NCBI GenBank assembly: GCA_963724405.1
Contig: CAVRUQ010000003.1
Location: 1,674,001 to 1,738,000, forward strand
DNA from: CAVQBJ01 sp963724405
GTDB lineage: Bacteria; Actinomycetota; Thermoleophilia; Solirubrobacterales; Solirubrobacteraceae
Length of the DNA: 64,000 nucleotides
Direction of reading: 5' to 3'
How positions within the stretch are numbered: position 1 is the first letter of the stretch; every line of letters starts with the position of its first letter. A model generated the notes under the pieces. That model saw only the letters and a program-made list of their open reading frames with translations, searched no databases and was not told where the DNA came from. A program made the translations under genes and the position numbers. This document shows, one piece after another, positions 8,310 through 17,086 of the stretch.

Positions 8310-9280
8310 CGGACCACCGTTCCCCGACCGACGTCGAAGCGCCGCGCGATCGCGTGAGCGGTCACGTTGGAGAGCACGGCCAGGACGAGCAGGATGAGGG
8401 CCAGGTAGAAGAGCGACGCCGTGTGCAGCGGGTTCTCGGCGCCGGCGAACTGATCGGCGATGCGGCTGGCGAGCGTGTCGCCCGTGGCGAACAGCGAGCC
8501 GTGGATCGCGTTCCCGGCGGAGATCACCTGCGTGACCGCGATCGCCTCGCCGAGCGCCCGCCCGAGTCCGAGGATCGCTGCGCTCGCCACCCCGGACGCG
8601 GTGCTCGGCAGCACAACCCCGCGGATGACCTCCCAGCGCGTGGCGCCAAGCGCCGCCGCGCCGTCCTGCATCTCACTCGGCACGGTCAGGAACAGGTCGC
8701 GGCTGATCGACGCGATGATCGGAAGGATCATGATCGTCAGGATGATGCCGGCGGCGAACAGCCCGGTGCCGGTCGTCGACGGGGTCCCGAACAGCGGAAT
8801 GAAGCCGAGCGCCTGGTGCAGCCGCGGCTCGAACCCCTGCAGGAACGGGGCGAGCACGATGATGCCCCAGAATCCGAGGATCACGCTCGGGATCGCCGCG
8901 AGCATCTCGACCAGCGGTCCGACGACGACTCGCACCGACCGCGGGGCCATGAGGGCGAGGTACAGCCCGATCGAGACCCCGAGCGGCGTGGCGAGCACGA
9001 GCGCCATGGCCGAGGTCACGGCCGTGCCGTAGAGCAGCACGCCCGCGCCGAACTCCATGAAGTTCGGCTTCCAGGTCGTGTGCCCGATGAAGCCCAGGCC
9101 GAAGCGCGCGAACGACGGACTGGCGCCGCTGATCACCTGCTCGGCGATGGCCAGGATCGCGAGCAGCGCGAGGACCGTCGCCAGCATGCACAGACCGCGC
9201 AGCACGAGATCGCCGACCCGGTCGGCGAGGTTCCCGCGCCGCTCAGCGAATCCATCGGCGACGGCGGCGACCGAGCTCAT
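8306..9280 (-). CDS. pstC: Phosphate ABC transporter permease PstC (copy 1)
   Basis: 324-aa inner-membrane permease. Motifs: EMLAAIPSVILGFWGIIVLAPF and ALGATRWEVIRGVVLPS, the coupling-loop region that contacts PstB. First gene of the leftward pstCAB unit. Its start lies 148 bp from the GTG of pstS with the PHO box between them, so phosphate limitation probably activates both directions. This split arrangement (pstS facing away from pstCAB) differs from the second cluster, where all four genes run together. Confidence 0.95.
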   Translation of the reverse strand: MSSVAAVADGFAERRGNLADRVGDLVLRGLCMLATVLALLAILAIAEQVISGASPSFARFGLGFIGHTTWKPNFMEFGAGVLLYGTAVTSAMALVLATPLGVSIGLYLALMAPRSVRVVVGPLVEMLAAIPSVILGFWGIIVLAPFLQGFEPRLHQALGFIPLFGTPSTTGTGLFAAGIILTIMILPIIASISRDLFLTVPSEMQDGAAALGATRWEVIRGVVLPSTASGVASAAILGLGRALGEAIAVTQVISAGNAIHGSLFATGDTLASRIADQFAGAENPLHTASLFYLALILLVLAVLSNVTAHAIARRFDVGRGTVVR

Positions 9281-9323
9281 GCCCGCGAAAGGCTAGACGC
9301 GCGTGCGCGTCTACGCCAGTGAC

Positions 9324-9367
9324 GTTCACAGCATGATCACTTCTTGCTCACAGAATGATTACTCCGG
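9324..9367 (+). promoter_or_regulatory. PHO box, four tandem 11-nt units
   Basis: Four consecutive 11-nt units: GTTCACAGCAT, GATCACTTCTT, GCTCACAGAAT, GATTACTCCGG. Each carries T(C/T)AC at the same place, the direct-repeat form bound by OmpR/PhoB-family regulators in actinomycetes. It sits 61 bp before the pstS start and 43 bp from the divergent pstC start. The block is AT-rich compared with its surroundings. The regulator itself is inferred; the partial gene at position 1 is a candidate. Confidence 0.8.
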
Positions 9368-9428
9368 CCGTCCGCTGAGCGACGATCCTCGCGCTCCGTA
9401 TCAGCAAAACTCTCCAGGAGGACTCTCA

Positions 9429-10455
9429 GTGGCGCATTTACAGGGCAAGAGTAGGTTTGGGCTCGCGATCGCGCTCGCGATCACGACCGCGGCGGTCTCG
9501 CTCCCGTCGGCCGCGGCCGCGGCCAATCTGACCGGGGCAGGCTCCACGCTCGTCGCGCCGCTCGAGAAGCAGTGGGCCGCGAGCGTTCAGTCCCAGGGCA
9601 TCAACGTCACCTACGGCTCCGTCGGCTCGGGCACCGGTATCGCCGACATCACCTCGCGGACGGTCGACTTCGGCGCGTCGGACGCGCCGCTGACCGCGGC
9701 CCAGGCGAGCTCATGCAACAGCTGCGTGCAGATCCCGTGGGCGCTGACGGCGACCGGCATCGCGTTCCACATCAACGGCGTGAGCCGGCTGTACATGTCC
9801 CCGCAGGTCCTGGCCCAGATCTACCTCGGCCAGATCACGAACTGGTCGGCGCCGCAGATCAAGAAGCTCAACAAGGGCGTGACCCTGCCGAACCTGGCCA
9901 TCACGCCGGTCTACCGCACCGACGGATCGGGCGACACGTATGCCTTCACCGACCTCGAGTCTCGCGTCAGCTCGACGTTCGCGAGCAAGATCGGGACCGC
10001 CACCTCGGTGAGCTTCCCGGTCGGCGCGGGCGGCAAGGGCAACTCGGGCGTCTCCGCCGTCGTCTCCTCGACGAACGGCTCGGTCGCCTACATCGCCGCG
10101 TCCTACATCGCCGGTAACGGCCTCGGCGCCGCGGCCCTGGAGAATGCGGCCGGCAAGTTCGTCTACCCGAACCTGTCGAACATCGCCGCGGCCGCGGCGG
10201 CGTTCCCGACGGTTCCGGCGAACAACGAGATGCACATCGTCAACCCGCCGAAGAAGGCGAAGACTGCCTACCCGCTGAGCACGTACACGTACGCGATCGT
10301 GCCGACGAGCGCGGGCGGCAACGCCTCCACCCTGACGTCGTTCATCTCCTACGCGATCAGCGGCGGGGCAGGCCGCCGGGCCGGCGCTGGACTTCTCGCC
10401 CATCCCGAAGGCCATCTACAACGCAGACGTCAAGACGCTGCAGCAGATCCACTAG
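9429..10455 (+). CDS. pstS: Phosphate-binding protein PstS (copy 1), one apparent base insertion
   Basis: Exported phosphate receptor for PstCAB. The GTG start is fixed by AGGAGG about 8 nt upstream; a signal peptide ends near SAAAAA. Mature motifs: LTGAGSTLVAPL, YGSVGSGTGIADI, DFGASDAPLT, YRTDGSGDTYAFTD and GNSGVSA, all phosphate-site loops of PstS. After FISYAISGG the frame is lost: GGCGGGGCAGG has one G too many (about 10364-10367), and removing it restores QAAGPALDFSPIPKAIYN to a TAG at 10455, for 341 aa. Unrepaired, the reading frame runs on past the terminator to 10694 with an unrelated tail. No lipobox was seen; it may be retained another way. Confidence 0.92.
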
Positions 10456-10468
10456 TTCCGGCCTCACC

Positions 10469-10495
10469 GGCGAGAGCGCGACGCGCGCTCTCGCC
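10469..10495 (+). terminator. Strong terminator hairpin after pstS
   Basis: Perfect 12-bp arms GGCGAGAGCGCG and CGCGCTCTCGCC with a 3-nt loop, 13 bp after the restored pstS stop. Its position independently supports the repaired reading frame ending at 10455. Confidence 0.75.
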
Positions 10496-10575
10496 GAGCG
10501 CCGCCGGTGCGGGAGCCACGAGAGCTCCTGCGCCGGCGTCGCGCGTTGAGGCCGCCGTCCGGGCCGTCGGGCGGC

Positions 10576-11049
10576 TCAGGTCCGCGCGCGCTTGGGCAGC
10601 GAGGCGAGCGCCTGATCGAGCTCGGCGCTCGTCTGGTAGTCGAGCCCGAGCCGGTGGTCGTGCCGGTAGCGCACGATCCCGTGCTCGTCGATGATGATCA
10701 CGGCCCGCCGGGTCATGTTGAGCGGCCCGACGAGCGCACTGTACGCGCGAGCGACCCCGTGGTCGACGTCGGCGAGCAGCGGCACGGTGAGACCGTGCGC
10801 GGCGACGAACGCGCGATGGCTGTCGAGATCCTGGCCCGAGATGCCGACGATCGTCGCGTCGACGGTCCGCAGACGCTCGTCATCGTCGCGGTAGGAGCAG
10901 AACTGGCGGGTGCACACCGGCGTCTCGTCGCCCGGGTAGAACAGCAGCACGACGCGCTCGCCGCGATGCTCGGACAGGCGGAAGCGCCCGCCGGTGCCCT
11001 CCAGTTCGAAGTCCGGGGCCGCGTCGCCCACTCGCGGAGACTTCGCCAC
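10576..11049 (-). CDS. bcp: Peroxiredoxin, BCP/PrxQ type
   Basis: 157-aa thiol peroxidase reducing hydrogen peroxide and organic hydroperoxides. FYPGDETPVCTRQFC places the peroxidatic Cys46 and a resolving Cys51 five residues later, the alpha-type PrxQ arrangement. The N-terminus VGDAAPDFELEGTGG is standard for the AhpC/TSA family. Length is normal. Stands alone, converging on pstS and diverging from the beta-propeller lipoprotein. The reductant is probably thioredoxin (family knowledge). The ATG start is immediately before the conserved N-terminus. Confidence 0.92.
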   Translation of the reverse strand: MAKSPRVGDAAPDFELEGTGGRFRLSEHRGERVVLLFYPGDETPVCTRQFCSYRDDDERLRTVDATIVGISGQDLDSHRAFVAAHGLTVPLLADVDHGVARAYSALVGPLNMTRRAVIIIDEHGIVRYRHDHRLGLDYQTSAELDQALASLPKRART

Positions 11050-11230
11050 GCCACGCCTCCTGCTGGTCGCCTTCGGTCTGAAGGCCGAGGATAGCGGTCG
11101 CCCGACCGCGGCTGTCTCCGCGCCGGGCGACCGAGCGATGACGGAGCCCTTCGCTCGACGTCACTCCTCGAGTCCCCGAGTCGTTCGCTCCTCGAGTTGC
11201 GCTGATGGTGACCGACCGCGCGGCCCTCGA

Positions 11231-11252
11231 TGTGACCTCGGTGTGACCCTTT
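11231..11252 (-). promoter_or_regulatory. Two-unit PHO-like box
   Basis: Read on the minus strand: TCACACC, four bases, TCACATC, giving the same 7+4 period as the pstS box. On the plus strand it is the repeated TGTGACC. It ends about 28 bp before the lipoprotein start at 11280, and also lies in front of the divergent peroxiredoxin gene. Confidence 0.55.
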
Positions 11253-11279
11253 TGAGCCTTTTCGGTTACAACATGCTTG

Positions 11280-12795
11280 ATGCCGAGTCGCCTGCGCGTG
11301 CCGCTGCTGCTACTCGCGGTCCTCGCAGCCAGCGGCTCGACGATCGCGGCGTGCGGGTCCTCCGCGCCCGCGTTCTCGAGCTCGCCGGATGCCTCGGCGA
11401 TCGTGGCCGCCGTGCCGGCCGCGACCGGAGCGCAGGCGTCCACGCTGCAGAACTGGCCGATCTTCGACCTCACGCCCCAGCGCTACGGGACGACGACCGC
11501 GTCGACCGGCATCACCGCCGCGAACGTCGCGGCATCTGCGCCACCTGCGCGTCTCGCTGCCCGGCACGGTCGATTCCTCCGCGGTCTACCTGCACCAGGC
11601 CACCGTCTCCGGCGGCGCGCACGACGTCGCCTTCGTGACGACGACGTACGGCCGCACGCTCGCGATCGACGCGAACAGCGGGGCGATCCTCTGGTCCTTC
11701 ACCCCGCCCGGGTACTCGAGCTGGGCCGGGAGCGCGCAGGTCACGACCGCGACGCCGGCGATCGACCCCGGCGGCCAGTTCCTGTACGCCTCGGCCTCCA
11801 ACGGCAGGATCTACAAGCTCTCGGTGAGCAGCGGCCAGGTCGCCCCCGGTTGGCCCGTGACGGTCACGTACGACCCGACGCACGAGAAGATCGCCTCGGC
11901 GCTCAACTTCGACGGTCCGTATCTCGTCGTGACGACCGGCGGCTACTACGGCGATACGCCTCCGTACCAGGGCCACGTCGCGCTGATCGACCGCTCGACC
12001 GGGCGCCTCGTGTCGGTCTGGAACTCGCTGTGCGCGAACCGGCGCGGGCTCCTGCACCCGTCGACGTGCAACGCGAGCGACTCCGCGATCTGGGGCCGCG
12101 CGGGCGCCGTCGTGGAGCCGGACGGCAATCTGCTCGTCGCGACCGGCAACGCGCCCTACAACGGGACCACGAACTTCGGCGACAGCATCATCGAGCTGAC
12201 GGTGCCGGCACTGCAGATCACCCAGGTCTACACGCCGAAGGACCAGCAGCAGCTGAACAGCGGCGACGCCGATCTCGGCTCGAGCTCGGCCGTGCTCCTC
12301 AACGGCAGCTTCATCGTCCAGGGGGGCAAGGACAGCCTCCTGAAGGTGCTCCGTCTCGACGCGCTCGACGGCCGCCCGCCCGCCTCGGGCCGGCGCCTCG
12401 GCGGCGAGGTCCAGACGCTCCCGACGCCCGGCGGCGCGCAGCTGTTCAGCGCGCCGGCGGTACTCCAGTCCGGTTCGACCTCGACGCTCTTCGTCGCGGA
12501 CGGCAGCGGCACCTCGGCCTACGTGTTCCGCGGCGGGCGCCTGCATCCGGCCTGGAGCAACGGCCTGCCCGGCACGAGCCCGGTGCTGGCCGGCGGCCTG
12601 CTCTACGTCTACGACATGAACGACGGCGGGATCAACGTCTATCAGCCGAGCTCGCCGCACCCCATCGCGACGCTCTCGAGCGGCTCCGGTCACTGGAACA
12701 GCCCGATCGTCGTCGACGGGCACGTGATCGAGCCCGAGGGCAACTACATGTCGCAGTCCCAACACGGGACGCTCGACATCTACCTCGCCGGGTAG
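11280..12795 (+). CDS. PQQ-type beta-propeller lipoprotein, one apparent base insertion
   Basis: Exported lipoprotein with lipobox (STIAAC) and repeated propeller blades, e.g. RTLAIDANSGAILWSF, QFLYASASNGRIYKLS, LVVTTGGYYG and LFVADGSGTSAYVFRGG. Such domains occur in PQQ-dependent dehydrogenases and in non-catalytic outer-surface proteins; I see no clear dehydrogenase residues, so the function is open. The frame breaks near 11530 (GTCGCGGCATCTG; removing one G gives VAHLRHLRVSLPGTVDSSAV). The repaired length is 504 aa. The ATG at 11280 has no obvious ribosome site. A PHO-like repeat just upstream suggests it responds to phosphate limitation. Confidence 0.75.
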
Positions 12796-12814
12796 CGCAC
12801 CCGACGGGCTACCC
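12790..12814. terminator. Hairpin between convergent genes
   Basis: GGGTAGC and GCTACCC arms with an 11-nt loop overlap the lipoprotein stop and the last codon of the oxidoreductase gene. Probably terminates both. Confidence 0.5.
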
Positions 12815-14209
12815 CCCCGATTCGTAGGCCTCCTGCAGGCGCAGCCACACCTCGCTGCGTGTCGGGAAGGCGGCCACCGCATGGCGCAGGCGATCGAGCG
12901 GGACCTCGCCGATGACCGCGATCGTGGCCGCGTGCAGCCATTCGGCGACGTCCACGCCGGTGAACGTGGCGCCGACGATCACGCGGCGATCTTCGTCGAT
13001 GACAAGGCGACTCGTCCCCGGTGCCCCCTTCCCCACGAAGCTCGCACCGGCGGTGCCTCCGGTCGGGTAGTCGACCGGGCGCACCCGCAGTCCCTGCGCG
13101 TGCGCGTCTGCGAGCGTCAGCCCGACGGCGGCGACCTGCGGCTCGGTGAAGATGACGCGCGGGGACTGTGGCCCGTCGGAGCGCAGGCGCACGTCGCGGC
13201 CGAGGATGACCTCCCCGGCCACGTAGGCCTGGTACTTGCCCATGTGCGTGAGCAGGGCGCGGCCGTTGACGTCGCCGAGCGCGAACAGCCAGTCGTGGCC
13301 GGGCACGCGCAGCTGGTCGTCGACCTCGATCGTCTTCCCGGGCGCCAGTCCAACGGTCTCCAGGCCGATCGTGTCGGTGTGCGGGCGGCGCCCGACGCAC
13401 ACGAGCAGCTCGCGGGCGTGGAGTTTCGTGCCGTCCTCGAGCTCGAGGCTCACCTGGCCGTCGCCGTCGCGCGCGGCGCCGACGGCCTTGACGCCGACGT
13501 GCACGTCGATCCCGCGCTCGCGCATGGCCTCGGCCACCTGCTCGCCGGCGAAGGGCTCCTCGCGCGAGATGAGCCCGGGGAGCGCCTCGACGATCGTCAC
13601 CCGCGCCCCGAGCGAGGACCACACCTGACCGAGCTCGACGCCCACGACGCCGCCGCCGAGCACGAGCAGCGACTCGGGCACCTCCCCGGCCGTCGTGGCC
13701 TGCCGGTTGTTCCACGGCCGCGCCTCGGCCAGGCCGGGGATCGGCGGCATCGCGGCGCCGCTGCCGGTGGCGACGATCACGGCCTGCTCGGCCACGAGCG
13801 TGAGCGTGGCGCCCTGCGGATCCTCGACGACGACGCGGCGCTCGCCGTCGAGGCGCCCGTGTCCGCGCACGAGCGCGATCCCGCGACTCTCCACCCACGG
13901 GAGGTGCGCGCCGTCATCGAGGTTGTGCACGACCTCGTCGCGGCGGCGCAGGACCGCCGGCGCGTCGAGCTCACCGGTCACGGCCTCGCGCGCGCCCGGA
14001 ATGCGCCGCACCTCGTCGAGCGCCTGGAAGGGGCGCAGGAGCGCCTTGGACGGCATGCAGGCGTAGTACGAGCACTCGCCTCCGACGAGCTCGGCCTCAA
14101 CCATCGCGACGCGCCGGCCGGCCTCGGCCAGGCGCCCGGCGGCGACCTCGCCGGCCGGTCCCGCGCCGATCACCACGACCTCGAAGACCTGCTCGCCCAC
14201 CGCCGCCAC
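12809..14209 (-). CDS. FAD-dependent pyridine nucleotide-disulfide oxidoreductase
   Basis: About 466 aa, class I family (lipoamide dehydrogenase, mercuric reductase, glutathione reductase). FAD site VVVIGAGPAGEVAAGRLAEAG; redox disulfide GGECSYYACMPSK; NAD(P) site LLVLGGGVVGVELG; second FAD motif WLFALGDVNG; dimerisation domain from about SPRVIFTEPQVAAVG. The C-terminal active-site His-Glu pair appears altered (FPTRSE; the expected His position is Phe), so lipoamide reduction is doubtful and a mercuric-reductase-like or quinone-type activity is possible. The GTG at 14209 is chosen because GAGGAGG lies 7 nt upstream; ATG 14278 is the upstream alternative. Stands alone. Confidence 0.85.
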   Translation of the reverse strand: MAAVGEQVFEVVVIGAGPAGEVAAGRLAEAGRRVAMVEAELVGGECSYYACMPSKALLRPFQALDEVRRIPGAREAVTGELDAPAVLRRRDEVVHNLDDGAHLPWVESRGIALVRGHGRLDGERRVVVEDPQGATLTLVAEQAVIVATGSGAAMPPIPGLAEARPWNNRQATTAGEVPESLLVLGGGVVGVELGQVWSSLGARVTIVEALPGLISREEPFAGEQVAEAMRERGIDVHVGVKAVGAARDGDGQVSLELEDGTKLHARELLVCVGRRPHTDTIGLETVGLAPGKTIEVDDQLRVPGHDWLFALGDVNGRALLTHMGKYQAYVAGEVILGRDVRLRSDGPQSPRVIFTEPQVAAVGLTLADAHAQGLRVRPVDYPTGGTAGASFVGKGAPGTSRLVIDEDRRVIVGATFTGVDVAEWLHAATIAVIGEVPLDRLRHAVAAFPTRSEVWLRLQEAYESGG

Positions 14210-14316
14210 CCGATCGCCTCCTCGTGTTGTGATCGCCACCCGGTTTCCCGCGGGCAGAAAGTATCCGATCGCGGACACAGGCAGGAGACCGTCCGCGACG
14301 CTCGAAGTCCGCCGTC

Positions 14317-14850
14317 ATGACCACCGACTCCACCCCGTCGCCGCACGCGCTGCCGGCGAACGCGTTGACCGTCCTGCATCGGCTCAACGAGCAGCGTGTC
14401 GAATACGTCCTCATCGGCGAGCTCGCCGCCACCCTGCACGGCTGCCCGTCGGCCGAGCAGACCGTCGTCGTCGTCCCCGCGCGCTTCCAGCGCAACCTCG
14501 ATCGCCTCGCGCGGGCGCTGCGCTCGCTCCACGCGCGCGGTCGCGGACCGGCCACCGCGAGCGCGGACGGCCCGGCGCTGACGGCGACCGGGCTGCGCGC
14601 GCTCGGTCACTGGCGCCTGTCCACCGACTTCGGCGCGCTCGACATCGACTTCGAGCCGCCGGCCACCGCCGGGCACCTCGACCTGTTCGAGAACGCCCGC
14701 CGGCTCGCCCTCACCCCGGAGGTCGAGGTCGAGGTGGCGGCGGCCGGCGATCTCGTGCGCATCGCCGAGATGCGTCGCGGCGCGCACGACGAGGCGCTGC
14801 TGCCCGCGCTGCGCGTCGCCTACGCCCAGGCGCCGGTCAGCGCTCGGTGA
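14317..14850 (+). CDS. Nucleotidyltransferase-fold protein lacking catalytic Asp pair
   Basis: 177 aa. RVEYVLIGELAATLHGCPSAEQ followed by a hydrophobic strand resembles the start of MNT/AbiEii-type nucleotidyltransferases (vxYvliGGlAaxlHG...TxDiDivv). Here the second Gly is Glu and the strand carrying the metal-binding Asp residues reads TVVVVP. A later GALDIDFEP could supply the third acidic site. Probably a degenerate, non-catalytic member; the fold call is by eye. No partner toxin or antitoxin gene is adjacent. Its last 14 bp overlap the convergent cupin gene. Confidence 0.5.
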   Translation: MTTDSTPSPHALPANALTVLHRLNEQRVEYVLIGELAATLHGCPSAEQTVVVVPARFQRNLDRLARALRSLHARGRGPATASADGPALTATGLRALGHWRLSTDFGALDIDFEPPATAGHLDLFENARRLALTPEVEVEVAAAGDLVRIAEMRRGAHDEALLPALRVAYAQAPVSAR

Positions 14851-15211
14851 CGACCGTGTCCTCGTCGGAGTAGGCGGGGGCGCAGCAGCACAGCAGGACG
14901 AGCGACCGCGTCGCGTCGTCGTTGAAGAGCTTGTGCGGCGTGCCCGGCGGGATGACGACGCAGTGCCCGGCGCGGACCGCGAACGTCCGCTCGCCGAGCC
15001 GCATCCGTCCGCTCCCGGCGACGAAGTAGTAGATCTCCTCCGTGCGCACGTGGTGGTGCTCCGCGGTCTGCCCGCCCGGCGGGACCGTCGCCTCCGCGAG
15101 GCTCTGCTCGCGCGCGTCCGTCCAGGCCGGTCCGGCGAGCTCACGGATGAGCGACCCGTCGAGCGTGCGGAACGACTCGAGCTCGTCGAGGTGCGGCGGT
15201 GCGTCGCTCAC
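14837..15211 (-). CDS. Cupin-domain protein
   Basis: 124-aa single-domain cupin. Motif 1 GGQTAEHHHVRTEEIYYFVAGSG and motif 2 PPGTPHKLFN supply the His and Glu metal ligands. The C-terminus carries an uncommon triple Cys (LLCCCAP). Small cupins include sugar isomerases, dioxygenases and sensors; the substrate cannot be assigned. It diverges from yqgE and its 3' end overlaps the nucleotidyltransferase-like gene by 14 bp. Confidence 0.85.
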   Translation of the reverse strand: MSDAPPHLDELESFRTLDGSLIRELAGPAWTDAREQSLAEATVPPGGQTAEHHHVRTEEIYYFVAGSGRMRLGERTFAVRAGHCVVIPPGTPHKLFNDDATRSLVLLCCCAPAYSDEDTVVTER

Positions 15212-15267
15212 GCGCGCAGCGTAGCGGTGGCGGGGCCGACATGCGCGAGAATGCGGGGGACCGTCTC

Positions 15268-15813
15268 ATGGACTCCCTGCGCGGACAGCTTCTGATCGCG
15301 GCGCCGTCGCTCGCCGACCCGAACTTCGCCCGCACGGTCGTCCTCGTGAGCGAGCACACCCCCGAGGGCGCGATGGGGGTCGTCCTGAACCGCCCGTCGG
15401 AGCTGACCGTCGGCGATGCCGTGCCGGCGCTGTCGCCGCCGCTCGACGCCGAGCAGCCGATCTACGTGGGCGGACCGGTGGCCACGACCTCGATCGTCTT
15501 CCTGCTCGAGTTCGTCGAGCCCGAGCTCGCCGCGCTCCTCGTGTTCGGCCGCATCGGCTTCCCCTCCGCGCAGGCCGACATCAACGAGCTGGCCGACGTG
15601 ACCGAGCGCGGGCGGGTGTTCGCGGGCTACGCGGGCTGGGGCGCCGGACAGCTCGACGAGGAGATTCGCTCGGGCGACTGGATCCTCGAGCCGGCCGGCC
15701 CCGACGACGTGTTCGGCGACGAACCGCAGTCGCTCTGGAGCGCGGTACTGACCCGCAAGGGCGGGCGCTTCGCGCTGCTGGCGACGATGCCGCTCGATCC
15801 GTCCGTCAACTGA
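15268..15813 (+). CDS. YqgE/AlgH family protein
   Basis: 181 aa from the ATG at 15268, normal for the family. MDSLRGQLLIAAPSLADPNF, HTPEGAMGVVLNRPSELTVGD, YVGGPV and GYAGWGAGQLDEEI are the DUF179 hallmarks. Molecular function is unsettled; some homologues affect transcription of secreted-product genes. The start is chosen to match the usual family N-terminus and has GCGGGGGA upstream; ATG 15241 would add nine residues. Ends at a strong hairpin shared with the convergent diguanylate cyclase gene. Confidence 0.92.
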   Translation: MDSLRGQLLIAAPSLADPNFARTVVLVSEHTPEGAMGVVLNRPSELTVGDAVPALSPPLDAEQPIYVGGPVATTSIVFLLEFVEPELAALLVFGRIGFPSAQADINELADVTERGRVFAGYAGWGAGQLDEEIRSGDWILEPAGPDDVFGDEPQSLWSAVLTRKGGRFALLATMPLDPSVN

Positions 15814-15839
15814 CGCCGCGCCGGCTGGTGCGGCGTCAG
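15810..15839. terminator. Bidirectional terminator hairpin
   Basis: Perfect 10-bp arms CTGACGCCGC and GCGGCGTCAG with a 10-nt loop, exactly between the convergent yqgE and GGDEF genes and overlapping both gene ends. Confidence 0.7.
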
Positions 15840-16936
15840 GCCGCCGCGACGGCGTCGGCGCCGTGGCCGGGAGCGCCGAGGACGACCCGGCCGTCCCAGC
15901 GGGCCACCCGATCGCGGCCGCCGTCCTTGGCCGCGTAGAGCGCCTTGTCGGCGAGCAGCAGGAGATCGTCGGGCGTGGCGGCTCCCGGGCCGAGCGTCGC
16001 AACGCCGGCGCTGACGCTGAGGCGAACGCCGCCGCCCGTCGCGTCGGACCGCAGTCGGCCACCGACGGCCTCGGCGAGCCGCTGCGCATCCTGGGCGTCG
16101 GTGTTGAACAGCACGGTGGCGAACTCCTCGCCGCCGATGCGCGCGACGACGTCGCTGCCGCGATACGCGTCCTGGAGGGCCGACGCGAAGTCGCACAGCG
16201 CGGCGTCGCCGCCGGCGTGTCCGAGCTCGTCGTTGAGCGCCTTGAAGTGATCGAGGTCGAACACGATGACGCTGAGCGGCATGCCGGCACGGGTGGCGCG
16301 GTCGAACTCGCGCTCGAACGCCGTATTGAACGCGCGCCGGTTGAGCAGCCCGGTGAGCGGATCCGTGGTGGACGCGCGCTCGAGCTCGTGTAGGAGCGCG
16401 AGTCCGCGCTCGCGCAGGACGCCGGTCATGATCCCGATCAGACCGACGCAGCCGACGGTGGAGAAGAACATGATCAGCTTGATCTGCTGGCCGGCGGCGA
16501 AGAAGCCGAGGGCGATCCCGAGCGTGATCGTCATCCAGGCGATCGCCAGGTACAGCGTTCGGCGCGGGAAGGCGTACGCACAGGCGGCGACCGGCCAGAT
16601 GTAGAAGAACGGCGACGCGCCGATCGGGCGCGCCACGGCGATCAGGATGCTGCAGATCGTGATGGAGTACAGCGTCCCCGCCTGGAACAGCCACACCGGC
16701 GGGCGGCGCACGAACGGGACCGCGATGCCCCAGGCCAGGAGCGCGGCGGCGAGACCGAGGTCCCACGGCCGGTCGCTCATGTCGGGCTTGGGCACGATGG
16801 CGGCGCTGGCCAGCAGAACCGCCGCGACGGTGAACATCAGCGCGCTCGAGCGCTGCATGAACCGTGTCTGAGCCTCCATCTGCTCCGGCGTGGCGTTGGA
16901 CAGGTCAAACCAGGCGACTTCGTGCGAACTCGTCAC
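15836..16936 (-). CDS. Membrane diguanylate cyclase (GGDEF)
   Basis: About 366 aa. The N-terminal half holds roughly six transmembrane helices and no recognisable extracellular sensor. The C-terminal GGDEF domain starts ASTTDPLTGLLNRRAF; FDLDHFKALND binds metal and substrate; RIGGEEF is the active site. RGSD five residues before GGEEF is an inhibitory I-site (RxxD), so c-di-GMP feedback is expected. No EAL domain. The start GTG at 16936 (VTSSHEVAWF) is the likeliest; the frame stays open to 17050 but without membrane or domain character. No partner genes. Confidence 0.85.
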   Translation of the reverse strand: MTSSHEVAWFDLSNATPEQMEAQTRFMQRSSALMFTVAAVLLASAAIVPKPDMSDRPWDLGLAAALLAWGIAVPFVRRPPVWLFQAGTLYSITICSILIAVARPIGASPFFYIWPVAACAYAFPRRTLYLAIAWMTITLGIALGFFAAGQQIKLIMFFSTVGCVGLIGIMTGVLRERGLALLHELERASTTDPLTGLLNRRAFNTAFEREFDRATRAGMPLSVIVFDLDHFKALNDELGHAGGDAALCDFASALQDAYRGSDVVARIGGEEFATVLFNTDAQDAQRLAEAVGGRLRSDATGGGVRLSVSAGVATLGPGAATPDDLLLLADKALYAAKDGGRDRVARWDGRVVLGAPGHGADAVAAA

Positions 16937-17086
16937 AAGGACTTGATCGTCAAACGCGCGTCGTCTCCCAACCCCGCCATCCCTCAATCGGCGGATCGAC
17001 GACGAGGATTGCGACGGGTTGCGCGCGCGCTTGGACGGACTCTCATCCACCCCACCACCCCGAGAGTCGGCCGCAATGTCGGACGG

